The notes below the pieces were generated by a model, which was not told the DNA's origin, ran no database searches, and was given only the letters and a program-made list of their open reading frames with translations. From NCBI GenBank assembly GCA_022796315.1, contig JAAWIL010000059.1:1-10985 (forward strand): a stretch of DNA of 10,985 nucleotides, in the 5' to 3' direction. Shown here one piece after another: positions 1 through 6,368 of the stretch (its first letter is position 1; every line of letters starts with the position of its first letter). This DNA comes from Oscillibacter sp. (GTDB lineage: Bacteria > Bacillota > Clostridia > Oscillospirales > Oscillospiraceae). The translations under genes and the position numbers were made by a program.

Positions 1-157
1 TGACGGATGGCAAGGATTTTTAACGCAGTCAGGGCGGAAAATACGCCGCCAAGACATGCGCGGGGAGATTTTAAACAGGCTCTTAGAACCTGTATTCATG
101 ATCGAACATAGCGGCTGATTGTCTGTACAGGTTTTTGGCAAGGAAGGGGGGAGGAGC
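1..157. other. Upstream region of rnhB, mostly non-coding
   Basis: No complete gene is visible here. One + frame runs open from base 3 and stops at a TAA at 21-23, which could be the last codons of an upstream gene cut by the window edge. Another + frame stays open from base 2 to a stop near 117. The sequence alone cannot settle which, if either, is translated. Most of the stretch is a repeat copy (33-97). A T-run at 132-136 lies just before the rnhB ribosome binding site. It follows a segment where ACAGG/CCTGT blocks can pair in two alternative ways. No convincing -35/-10 pair was found. Confidence 0.5.
33..97. repeat. Interspersed intergenic repeat, copy A
   Basis: This copy has two blocks that recur at 6369-6425. 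Block 1 is GGCGGAAAATACGCCGC (33-49), then one variable base, then AAGAC (51-55). It is shared in the same orientation. Block 2 is TCTTAGAACCTGTATTC (81-97), which recurs as its exact reverse complement at 6407-6423. Bases 75-93 form an imperfect palindrome (ACAGG, TCT, AGA, CCTGT in order). Block 1 can form a small GGCG/CGCC hairpin. The copies lie in front of two unrelated genes, which suggests a dispersed intergenic element rather than a gene-specific control site. Confidence 0.6.
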
Positions 158-781
158 ATGGATCTGTGGACCTGTGAGCGGGAACAGTGGGAGAGCGGGT
201 TTTCCGTTCTCTGCGGTGTGGACGAGGCCGGGGCGGGCCCCCTGGCGGGTCCGGTATATGCCGCCGCCGTGATTCTTCCCCGGGCGCTGGACATTCCCGG
301 TCTGGACGACTCCAAGAAGCTGACGGAGAAGAGGAGAGAGGCCCTGTACGAGGCCGTTACCGCCCAGGCGGCGGCGTGGTCCGTGGCTGCGGTCTCCGCA
401 GAGGAGATCGACCGGCTGGATATCCTCAACGCCCGAATGCTGGCTATGCAGCGGGCCATTGACGGACTGTCCGTGAAACCGGACCTCTGCCTGATTGACG
501 GAAACCGGGACCACGGTAGCCAGGTTTCCATCACCGCGCCCCATCTCACCCTGGTAGGGGGCGACGGGAAGAGCGCCTCCATCGCGGCGGCGTCCATCCT
601 GGCCAAGGTCAGCCGGGACCGGTACGTCTCCCGGGAGCTGGACGCCCAGTATCCGCAGTACGGCTTTGCCAAACACAAGGGGTACGGCACGAAACTCCAC
701 TACGCCATGCTGGACCGGTACGGCCCCTGTCCCGCCCACCGGCGGACATTTCTGAAGAAATGGGAGGCGCGGCGGACATGA
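158..781 (+). CDS. rnhB: Ribonuclease HII
   Basis: This gene encodes a cytoplasmic endonuclease that cleaves the RNA strand of RNA-DNA hybrids and nicks 5' of single ribonucleotides in DNA, starting ribonucleotide excision repair. It has 207 residues, normal for bacterial RNase HII. The metal-binding acidic residues appear as D22 and E23 (DEAG), D114 (LIDG) and D136 (GGDGKS). DDSKKL (50-55), SILAKVSRD (146-154) and the C-terminal GYGT tyrosine (Y176) are also family features. The GRG motif after DEA, which recognises the RNA-DNA junction, reads GAG here (25-27). The ATG at 158 was chosen over an in-frame TTG at 119 because a strong purine-rich ribosome binding site (GGGGGGAGGAG) lies directly before it. 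The stop overlaps the yraN start, indicating co-transcription and translational coupling. Confidence 0.95.
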   Translation: MDLWTCEREQWESGFSVLCGVDEAGAGPLAGPVYAAAVILPRALDIPGLDDSKKLTEKRREALYEAVTAQAAAWSVAAVSAEEIDRLDILNARMLAMQRAIDGLSVKPDLCLIDGNRDHGSQVSITAPHLTLVGGDGKSASIAAASILAKVSRDRYVSRELDAQYPQYGFAKHKGYGTKLHYAMLDRYGPCPAHRRTFLKKWEARRT

Positions 782-1131
782 GGACGAAGGACCTGGGAGA
801 CCGGGGCGAGGCGGAGACGGCCGCCTGCCTGGAACGGCAGGGCTATGAGATTCTGGCCCGGCAGTGGCGCTGCCGGGGTGGGGAGCTGGACCTGATCGCC
901 CGGGACCCGAAGGGAACCATCTGCTTTGTGGAGGTGAAGCTCCGGGGCCCGGGGGCCATCGGCCTGCCCCGGGAGTTTGTGGACGCTAGGAAGCAGGCGC
1001 GGCTGCGGCAGGCGGCGGCTCTGTGGCTGGCGGAGCGGGAGGAGGACGCCCCCGCCCGGTTCGACGTGGCGGAGGTCCGCGAGGAGCGGGGAAGGCTCCT
1101 GATCTCCTACCTGGAGGACGCCTTTCAATAG
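778..1131 (+). CDS. yraN: UPF0102 family protein YraN, nuclease-like fold
   Basis: This is a 117-residue protein of the UPF0102/YraN family. Its fold resembles Holliday-junction resolvases and other PD-(D/E)XK nucleases, but its cellular role is not firmly established. Visible motifs are GDRGE (7-11), GGELDLIA (34-41) and FVEVKLR (50-56). The acidic and lysine residues E11, E36, D38, E52 and K54 form the expected active-site pattern. The ATG at 778 shares bases with the rnhB stop and has GGGAGG nine bases upstream. An earlier in-frame ATG at 760 lies inside rnhB and lacks that spacing. Pairing with rnhB is common in bacteria and fits a nucleic-acid maintenance role, but that is context only. 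Confidence 0.88.
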   Translation: MRTKDLGDRGEAETAACLERQGYEILARQWRCRGGELDLIARDPKGTICFVEVKLRGPGAIGLPREFVDARKQARLRQAAALWLAEREEDAPARFDVAEVREERGRLLISYLEDAFQ

Positions 1132-1318
1132 GCCCCGCTCCAGGGGGAGTTCCCGCGAGGGATTTCGTTTGATCCTGCATATTTTTGCAGTGTTGCAGAA
1201 TGTCCATGGGGAGATTCTGTTTGCTCTGCGGCCCTGCCGCGGGGCCTTTGCCGGGGTGAGACGCCCCAGGACCTGACAGCGGCGGCGCCGCGATGCGCGA
1301 AAGGAGAGCATTTTTCAG
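1132..1318 (+). other. Structured leader between yraN and thrC
   Basis: These 187 bases hold no supported ORF. Several short hairpins are possible in series: CTGCA/TGCAG (1175-1190), CAGAAT/ATTCTG with an inner TCC/GGA (1196-1219), and a GC stem at 1228-1246. The GC stem can pair in two exclusive ways, GCGGC/GCCGC or GGCCC/GGGCC. No T-run follows any of them, so none is a standard terminator. I found no T-box consensus and no good -35/-10 pair. A thrC promoter is still likely to lie here, because the yraN-thrC gap is large while the following genes are tightly spaced. Confidence 0.35.
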
Positions 1319-2803
1319 ATGAAGTATTACAGCACACGGGACAAATCGGTTCGGATGGAGGCGGCGGAGGCCGTCAAGATGGGATTGAGCCGGGACGGCG
1401 GTCTGCTGACCCCCTGCGAGATCCCCCAAGTGGATGAGGACTTCCTGGCCGGCCTGGTGCCCCTGCGCTATCAGGAGCGGGCGGCGAAGGTGATGGGACT
1501 GTACCTCACCGATTATACGGAGGAGGAGCTCCTCCGCTTTGCGGAGAATGCCTATGGACCCGAGAAGTTTGACACCCCCGCCGTGGCCCCGGTTCACACG
1601 CTGGACGCCGCCACCCACTGCCTGGAGCTCTGGCACGGGCCTACCTCCGCCTTTAAGGACATGGCGCTGCAGATGCTGCCCCAGCTCCTCTCCGCGGCCC
1701 TGCGCAAGACAGGGGAGCACAAGACGGCCTGCATCTTGGTGGCCACCTCCGGCGACACCGGCAAGGCCGCCATGGAGGGCTTTGCCGGCGTGCCCCAGAC
1801 GAAGATCCTGGTCTTTTACCCCAAAGACGGCGTCTCCGCCGTCCAGGAGGCCCAGATGACTACCCAGGAGGGGGACAACGTGGGGGTCTGCGCTGTGGTG
1901 GGCAATTTCGACGACGCCCAGGCCGGCGTGAAGCGGATCTTTTCCGATGAGACCACCCGAAAGACCCTGGAGGACCGGGGCTATTTCCTCTCCTCCGCCA
2001 ATTCCATCAACTGGGGCCGGATTCTGCCCCAGGTGGTGTACTACCTCTCCGCCTACTGCGATCTGGTTCGGGACGGGAAGCTCCGGATGGGGGAGAAGCT
2101 GAACTTCTGTGTGCCCACCGGCAATTTCGGCGATATTCTGGCGGCCTACTACGCGAAGCGCATGGGCCTGCCGGTGGGGAAGCTGATCTGCGCCTCCAAC
2201 CGCAACGACGTGCTGACGGAGTTCCTCCGCACCGGCGTCTACGACCGCAACCGCCCCTTCCACACCACCATGAGCCCCTCCATGGACATCCTGGTGTCCA
2301 GCAATCTGGAACGGCTGCTCTTCGATCTCTCCGGTGAGAATGACGCGGAGGTCCGCGCCTATATGGACGCCCTGGCCGGGGAGGGCCGGTATGAGGTCTC
2401 CGACGGTCTCAAGGCGGCCCTGAAGGAACAGTACTGGGGCGGCTTCTGCGATGAGGCAGGCACCTCCGCCGCCATCGCGGACTACTACAAAAAGGGCTAT
2501 CTCATGGATACCCATACCGCCGTGGCCGCCAGCGTCATGGACCAGTACCGGCGGGAAACGGGGGACAGGACGCCTACGGTGTTTGTCTCTACGGCATCCC
2601 CCTACAAGTTCTGCGACCATGTTCTGGCCGCCATCGGGGAGACCCCGGCGGGAGACGGCGTGGAGCTGCTGGACCAGCTGCACGGCGTCACGGGCGTACC
2701 GGTGCCCCGGCGTCTGGCGGCGCTGAAGGGCAAGCGGCGGCGCTTCGACCTGACGGCGGAGAAGGCCGGTATGGACGGCGTGGTGCTGGATTTCCTGAAG
2801 TAA
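1319..2803 (+). CDS. thrC: Threonine synthase
   Basis: Threonine synthase is a PLP enzyme that converts O-phospho-L-homoserine and water to L-threonine and phosphate, the last step of threonine synthesis. The 494-residue protein matches the long form of the family seen in E. coli, yeast and many Clostridia. The N-terminal region (YYSTRDKS, then GLSRDGGL at 22-29) is typical. The PLP-binding lysine is K113 in HGPTSAFKDMA (106-116). SGDTGKAA (144-151) and the later VPTGNFGD segment are the loops that hold the substrate and the cofactor phosphate. The ATG at 1319 follows AAGGAGAG with 11 bases between. The next gene starts 13 bases after the stop, so thrC probably leads an operon. No other threonine-pathway gene is nearby. 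Confidence 0.96.
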   Translation: MKYYSTRDKSVRMEAAEAVKMGLSRDGGLLTPCEIPQVDEDFLAGLVPLRYQERAAKVMGLYLTDYTEEELLRFAENAYGPEKFDTPAVAPVHTLDAATHCLELWHGPTSAFKDMALQMLPQLLSAALRKTGEHKTACILVATSGDTGKAAMEGFAGVPQTKILVFYPKDGVSAVQEAQMTTQEGDNVGVCAVVGNFDDAQAGVKRIFSDETTRKTLEDRGYFLSSANSINWGRILPQVVYYLSAYCDLVRDGKLRMGEKLNFCVPTGNFGDILAAYYAKRMGLPVGKLICASNRNDVLTEFLRTGVYDRNRPFHTTMSPSMDILVSSNLERLLFDLSGENDAEVRAYMDALAGEGRYEVSDGLKAALKEQYWGGFCDEAGTSAAIADYYKKGYLMDTHTAVAASVMDQYRRETGDRTPTVFVSTASPYKFCDHVLAAIGETPAGDGVELLDQLHGVTGVPVPRRLAALKGKRRRFDLTAEKAGMDGVVLDFLK

Positions 2804-2816
2804 GCGAGGACATGGG

Positions 2817-3140
2817 ATGAGCAAAAAGCGTAAAAGCGAGACCCTGCCGCGATTGGAGCGGAAGTGGGGGCGGATCGTCCTGGGGCTCATGGGGCTGACC
2901 TTTGTCTGCGCCCTGCTGCCGGTGGCGATGTATTACGGACTGAAGGCGAAGTCGGCCGTCTGGCTGCTGGTAGGCGCCGCCGGGGCCATTCTCTGCATGG
3001 CCCTTGGCGTGATGCTGCGGATTCAGCATCTGCGCTGCCCCAGCTGCAAGCGGGGACTGGCCGTTCCCCAGTGGAAGCCGGGACGGCGCTATCTCTGCCC
3101 GGTCTGCCGCAAGCCGTTCCTCTACGACGACGAGCCGTGA
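2817..3140 (+). CDS. Small membrane protein with C-terminal zinc ribbon, function unknown
   Basis: I do not recognise this 107-residue protein. It starts with a Lys/Arg-rich segment (residues 3-19), which by the positive-inside rule should face the cytoplasm. Two hydrophobic stretches follow (about 20-42 and 46-67) with a short KAK turn between them, giving a helical hairpin. The C-terminal part has two CxxC pairs, C74/C77 and C94/C97, spaced as in a rubredoxin-like zinc ribbon, and would also be cytoplasmic. GAGGA lies six bases before the ATG. Its position 13 bases after thrC and 58 bases before the phosphatase suggests co-transcription, with no clue to function. The intact reading frame, ribosome binding site and ordered Cys pairs support a real gene. 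Confidence 0.8.
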   Translation: MSKKRKSETLPRLERKWGRIVLGLMGLTFVCALLPVAMYYGLKAKSAVWLLVGAAGAILCMALGVMLRIQHLRCPSCKRGLAVPQWKPGRRYLCPVCRKPFLYDDEP

Positions 3141-3198
3141 GGAGCGGAAACGCCGGACGGAAGCAGGGGAAATCCATACAGGAAAGGGAGGGGTGACT

Positions 3199-3885
3199 GT
3201 GGCCCTCTATGCCATCGGGGACCTGCATCTCTCCCTGGCGGTGAACAAGTCCATGGAGGTCTTTGGGCCGGCCTGGGAGAACTATGTAAACAGAATCGAA
3301 GAGAGCCTGGCGCGTCTCACAGAGGAGGACACGCTGATCCTGGCGGGGGACACCTCCTGGGGGATGAGCCTGGCGGAGGCGGAGGCGGATTTTCGCTTCC
3401 TGGACCGCTTTCCGGGGAAGAAGTATCTCATCAAGGGCAACCACGACTACTGGTGGACCACCGCCGCCAAGTTCCACGCCTTCTGCTCCGAGAAGGGACT
3501 GACCACCTTGGAGCTGCTCCACAACAACTGCTATTTTTATGGGGACTATGCCCTCTGCGGCACCCGGGGATGGTTTTTGGAGGAGGAGCAGAAGCCCCAC
3601 AACGCCAAGGTGCTGAACCGGGAGGTGGGGCGGCTGGAGACCTCTCTGGCGGCAGCGGGGGACCGGCCCATCCTGTGCTTTCTCCACTACCCGCCCCTGT
3701 ACCAGGGCTACCGCTGCCCGGAGATCCTGGCCATGCTGGAGAAATACCGGGTGCGGCAGTGCTGCTACGGGCATCTCCACGGGCCCACGATCCGGCGGAG
3801 AATCGAGGGGGAGCAGGGAGATATGGCCTTTTCCCTGATCTCCGCGGACTATCTGGGATTTGTTCCGAAAAAAATTTGCGATTGA
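3199..3885 (+). CDS. Calcineurin-like metallophosphoesterase
   Basis: This is a two-metal phosphoesterase of the calcineurin-like superfamily. The substrate is unknown. The five signature motifs occur in order: GDLH (D8, H10), GD (D51 in LAGDTSWG), GNHD (N81, H82, D83), H163 in FLHYPP, and GHLH (H192, H194). These supply the dinuclear metal ligands. The protein has 228 residues and no signal peptide or membrane segment, so it is probably cytoplasmic. The start is ambiguous between GTG at 3193 and GTG at 3199. I prefer 3199 because GGAGG at 3187-3191 then sits seven bases upstream, whereas only one base would separate it from 3193. No terminator separates it from the preceding small gene. Specificity cannot be read from the motifs: proteins, nucleotides and phosphodiesters are all possible. 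Confidence 0.88.
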   Translation: MALYAIGDLHLSLAVNKSMEVFGPAWENYVNRIEESLARLTEEDTLILAGDTSWGMSLAEAEADFRFLDRFPGKKYLIKGNHDYWWTTAAKFHAFCSEKGLTTLELLHNNCYFYGDYALCGTRGWFLEEEQKPHNAKVLNREVGRLETSLAAAGDRPILCFLHYPPLYQGYRCPEILAMLEKYRVRQCCYGHLHGPTIRRRIEGEQGDMAFSLISADYLGFVPKKICD

Positions 3886-3917
3886 TTGAAAAAGGACTAG
3901 CATTTTCGAGTTTTTTC

Positions 3918-3926
3918 TGATAAAAT
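3918..3926 (+). promoter_or_regulatory. Likely extended -10 promoter for tig
   Basis: TGATAAAAT fits the extended -10 form: TG, one base, then TAAAAT, which differs from TATAAT at one position. It lies in an AT-rich gap between the phosphoesterase stop and tig, in otherwise GC-rich DNA. No good -35 sits at the right distance, which extended -10 promoters tolerate. Transcription would start near 3933, leaving a leader of roughly 40 bases. TTGACG at 3930-3935 resembles a -35, but no -10 lies 16-18 bases after it. Confidence 0.5.
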
Positions 3927-3975
3927 GACTTGACGCATCGGCGCGGAGCTGGTGATGAACGGAGGAATAAACAAA

Positions 3976-5445
3976 ATGACTGTGAAAAGCTGCGAAAAAG
4001 TTGAAAAGAGCCAGGTCGCACTGACCATCGAGGTGGGTGCGGCGGAGTTTCAGGCCGCCATTGAAAAAGCATATCAGAAGATGCGCAGAAAGGTCAACGT
4101 GCCGGGCTTCCGGCCGGGCAAGGCGCCCCGGAAGCTGATCGAGGGCATGTACGGCGCAGAGGTGTTTTTTGAGGAGGCCATCAATATTGCGTTCCCCGAC
4201 GCCTATGAGGCGGCGGTCAAGGAGAAGGAGCTGGAGGTCGTGGGCTATCCGGCGGTGGAGCTGGAGGGCCAGGCCACCCAGGATGGATTCACCTTCAAGG
4301 CCACGGTGCCTGTGTATCCCGAGGTGACGCTGGGCCAGTACAAGGGTCTCTCCGCACCCAAGGATGAGGTCAAGGTCACTGCCGCCGACGTGGATGAGCG
4401 GATCAAGGCCCTGCAGGACCGTAACGTCCGTCTGGTGTCCGTGGACCGGGAGGCCCAGGAGGGCGATACTGCGGTGATCGATTTTGAGGGCTTCCTGAAC
4501 GGCACGCCCTTTGACGGCGGCAAGGGGGAGAACCACAGCCTGGAGCTGGGGTCTCACAGCTTTGTCCCCGGCTTTGAGGAGCAGGTCGTGGGCATGAAGG
4601 CCGGCGAGGAGAAGGACATCGACATCACCTTCCCCGAGGACTATCAGCCGGATCTGGCCGGCAAGGCCGTGGTCTTCAAGGTGAAGGTCCACGAGGTGAA
4701 GATGAAGGAAGTGCCCGAGCTGGACGACGAGTTCGCCAAGGACGTCTCCGAGTTCGACACCCTGAAAGAGCTGAAGGCCGACGTGAAGAAAAAGCTCACG
4801 GAGGAGCGTCAGAAGGCCGCCGACCGCGCCTTTGAGGACACCCTCATTGAGCAGGTGGCCGAGGGGCTGACGGTGGAGGTTCCCGACGCCATGGTGGAGA
4901 ACCAGTGCCGCCAGTACCTGGAGAACTTCCGGATGCAGATTGCCCAGAGCGGCATTCCCTTTGACCAGTACATGCAGATCACTGGCAACAGCGAGGCCAA
5001 GATCCTGGAGGACGCCAAGGAGCCCGCCGGGCGCCAGGTGCGGGTGGATCTGGCGGTGGCCGCCATCATCAAGGCGGAGAACATCGAGATCTCCGACGAG
5101 GACGCTGAGGCGGAGTACCAGAAGCTGGCCGAGCAGTACAACATGGAGCTGGACATGGTGAAGAAGTACCTGCCCATGGAGCAGGTCAAGGACCAGCTGG
5201 CCAGCCGGAAGGCCGTGGAGATTGTGACGGAGAGCGCCACGGCCACGAAGCCGGAGAAGAAGGAGGCCGAGGAGGGCGAGAAGAAGCCCAAGCGGACTGC
5301 CAAGAAGGCCGAAGCCGCCGAGGAGGGCGAGAAGCCCGCCAAGAAGACCGCGGCGAAGAAAACCACCAAGAAGGCCGAGACTGAGGAGGGCGCGGAGAAG
5401 CCCAAGACTACTCGGAAGAAGAAGACCACGGAGCCCGCAGAATAA
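3976..5445 (+). CDS. tig: Trigger factor, ribosome-associated chaperone and prolyl isomerase
   Basis: Trigger factor binds near ribosomal protein L23 at the exit tunnel and shields and folds nascent chains. The protein has 489 residues, longer than the usual 430-450. The N-terminal ribosome-binding domain carries the signature GFRPGKAP (44-51). An FKBP-type isomerase domain covers about 155-242, starting near GDTAVIDFEG. The C-terminal chaperone arms run from about 255 to 415. The extra length is a charged low-complexity tail (about 420-489) made of three degenerate Lys/Glu/Ala repeats. The start is ATG 3976, with GGAGGA at 3961-3966. In-frame GTG 3952 and ATG 3955 lie upstream of that site and are unlikely. 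It heads the quality-control cluster tig-clpP-clpX-lon. A promoter candidate precedes it and a long hairpin follows it. Confidence 0.97.
   Translation: MTVKSCEKVEKSQVALTIEVGAAEFQAAIEKAYQKMRRKVNVPGFRPGKAPRKLIEGMYGAEVFFEEAINIAFPDAYEAAVKEKELEVVGYPAVELEGQATQDGFTFKATVPVYPEVTLGQYKGLSAPKDEVKVTAADVDERIKALQDRNVRLVSVDREAQEGDTAVIDFEGFLNGTPFDGGKGENHSLELGSHSFVPGFEEQVVGMKAGEEKDIDITFPEDYQPDLAGKAVVFKVKVHEVKMKEVPELDDEFAKDVSEFDTLKELKADVKKKLTEERQKAADRAFEDTLIEQVAEGLTVEVPDAMVENQCRQYLENFRMQIAQSGIPFDQYMQITGNSEAKILEDAKEPAGRQVRVDLAVAAIIKAENIEISDEDAEAEYQKLAEQYNMELDMVKKYLPMEQVKDQLASRKAVEIVTESATATKPEKKEAEEGEKKPKRTAKKAEAAEEGEKPAKKTAAKKTTKKAETEEGAEKPKTTRKKKTTEPAE
5257..5415 (+). repeat. Degenerate in-frame repeats coding the trigger factor tail
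   Basis: Three imperfect units encode KKEAEEGEKKPKRTA (residues 428-442), KKAEAAEEGEKPAKKTAA (443-460) and KKAETEEGAEKPKTTR (465-480). Each has a KK(A/E) start, an acidic EEG core and a Pro-Lys-Thr basic end. The DNA is correspondingly repetitive (aagaaggccgag-like and gaggagggcg-like words). The tail resembles histone H1-like or AlgP-like low-complexity sequence and should be disordered. Confidence 0.75.
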
Positions 5446-5483
5446 AAGCGGATATTTGCCCGGTAAATTTTACAGATTCGACA

Positions 5484-5520
5484 CATTCTCTCATGGTACC
5501 TGTGGTATCATGAGAGAATG
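5484..5520. terminator. Long perfect hairpin after tig, probable terminator
   Basis: The arms at 5484-5500 and 5504-5520 pair over 17 positions with a single G-T wobble and a three-base TGT loop. The arms are CATTCTCTCATGGTACC and GGTATCATGAGAGAATG. The hairpin starts 38 bases after the tig stop. The following sequence (GTTTCTCGTT) is only moderately T-rich, so termination may be partial. The right arm contains TGGTATCAT (5503-5511), a one-mismatch extended -10 sequence. The palindrome could therefore instead be an operator over a clpP promoter. Confidence 0.5.
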
Positions 5521-5727
5521 GTTTCTCGTTAAATCGTTTGCGTGGCTTTGCGCGGAGTTTGTTTGCGTACTTATTTGGATGCGGCGGCGGGTTTATCCCG
5601 GCTGGGATGTGGATAGAATTTCCAGAGAAACACGTCCCGCCCGGTACGGTGTCCCACCAGAGGAACCGCGCGGGACCAGGCGGGCCGGCAATGGCCGGCG
5701 GCCACAGAAGAACGGAGGTTTTCAAAA
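5521..5727 (+). other. Leader region of clpP
   Basis: This stretch changes from AT-richer DNA (5521-5580) to GC-rich DNA. No ORF with a ribosome binding site is convincing. A compact GC hairpin, GCCGG/CCGGC at 5684-5688 and 5695-5699, sits shortly before the clpP ribosome binding site (CGGAGG, 5713-5718). I found no CtsR heptad repeats (GGTCAAA type) and no CIRCE element, so the usual Firmicutes heat-shock operators for clp genes are not evident. Confidence 0.35.
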
Positions 5728-6312
5728 GTGAGTTTAGTCCCTTATGTTGTGGAACAGACCAACCGGGGAGAGCGGTCCTATGACATTTTCTCCCGTCTGC
5801 TGAACGACCGGATCATCTTCCTGGGGGAGGAGGTCAACGCCACCACGGCCAGTCTGGTGGTGGCCCAGCTTCTCTACCTGGAGGCCCAGGACCCCGACAA
5901 GGATATCCAGCTGTATATCAACAGCCCCGGCGGCTCTGTCACCGACGGCATGGCCATCTATGACACCATGCAGTATATCAAGTGCGACGTGTCCACCATC
6001 TGCGTGGGCATGGCCGCCAGCATGGGCGCGTTCCTGCTCTCCTCCGGGGCCAAGGGCAAGCGCATTGCCCTGCCCAACGCGGAGATCATGATCCACCAGC
6101 CCTCCGCCGGCACCCAGGGCCAGATCACCGATATGGCCATTCACCTCAAGCGGCTGGAGATCATCAAGAAGCGGATGAACCGGATTCTCTCGGAGAACAC
6201 CGGCAAGTCCATCGAGGAGGTCACCGCCGCCTGCGAGCGGGACAACTTTATGAGCGCCGAGGAGGCCCTGGAGTTCGGCCTGGTGGACAAGATCCTCTCC
6301 GCGAAAAAGTAA
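5728..6312 (+). CDS. clpP: ATP-dependent Clp protease, proteolytic subunit
   Basis: ClpP is a serine protease that forms a two-ring tetradecamer. It degrades proteins fed into its chamber by AAA+ unfoldases, here probably the neighbouring ClpX. The 194-residue length is standard. The catalytic triad is S98 (GMAASMGAF), H123 (IMIHQPSAG) and D172 (CERDNFMSA). SPGGSVTDG (66-74) forms the oxyanion region. The N-terminal LVPYVVEQT matches the mature axial-loop segment with little or no propeptide. The GTG start at 5728 is supported by CGGAGG nine bases upstream and by alignment with the family start. A 135-base gap containing a repeat copy separates it from clpX. Confidence 0.98.
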   Translation: MSLVPYVVEQTNRGERSYDIFSRLLNDRIIFLGEEVNATTASLVVAQLLYLEAQDPDKDIQLYINSPGGSVTDGMAIYDTMQYIKCDVSTICVGMAASMGAFLLSSGAKGKRIALPNAEIMIHQPSAGTQGQITDMAIHLKRLEIIKKRMNRILSENTGKSIEEVTAACERDNFMSAEEALEFGLVDKILSAKK

Positions 6313-6336
6313 GAGTCTGGATCTCTAAACGAAACT

Positions 6337-6366
6337 GCCGGCCGGGCGATGGTTTTTTTGCCGGCC
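6337..6366. repeat. GCCGGCC pair flanking a T7 run after clpP
   Basis: GCCGGCC occurs at 6337-6343 and again at 6360-6366. The GCCGGC core is self-complementary, so the two copies can pair as a 6-bp stem. A run of seven T (6353-6359) lies in the loop rather than after the stem, so this is not a standard terminator. It directly abuts repeat copy B and may be its left flank. Copy A has a loosely similar GATGG...TTTTT stretch in the same relative place (7-21). Confidence 0.4.
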
Positions 6367-6368
6367 AA

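Noticed and set aside
103..110. CGAACATA, resembling half of a Firmicutes LexA box
   Set aside because: No inverted partner (GTTC) lies at the required spacing.
119..157. An N-terminal extension of rnhB from TTG at 119
   Set aside because: The added residues would be encoded by the purine-rich ribosome binding site of the ATG at 158, and the family start fits the shorter form.
986..2890. A 634-codon open frame on the minus strand opposite yraN and thrC
   Set aside because: It is a shadow of the thrC codons in GC-rich DNA, with repetitive composition and no domain or ribosome binding site.
3930..3958. TTGACG as a -35 for a second tig promoter
   Set aside because: No TATAAT-like hexamer occurs 16-18 bases downstream. 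The extended -10 at 3918-3926 is better supported.
2887..4692. A 601-codon open frame on the minus strand opposite the small membrane gene, the phosphoesterase and tig
   Set aside because: It crosses the intergenic promoter region and is antisense to clear genes. No motif was recognised.
5456..5731. A possible 91-codon + strand ORF between tig and clpP
   Set aside because: It runs through the perfect hairpin, has no ribosome binding site, and its Arg/Gly/Pro-rich translation looks like non-coding GC-rich sequence despite one hydrophobic stretch.
5538..5783. A second + strand ORF of 81 codons overlapping the clpP start
   Set aside because: It has no ribosome binding site and overlaps the clpP coding sequence out of frame.
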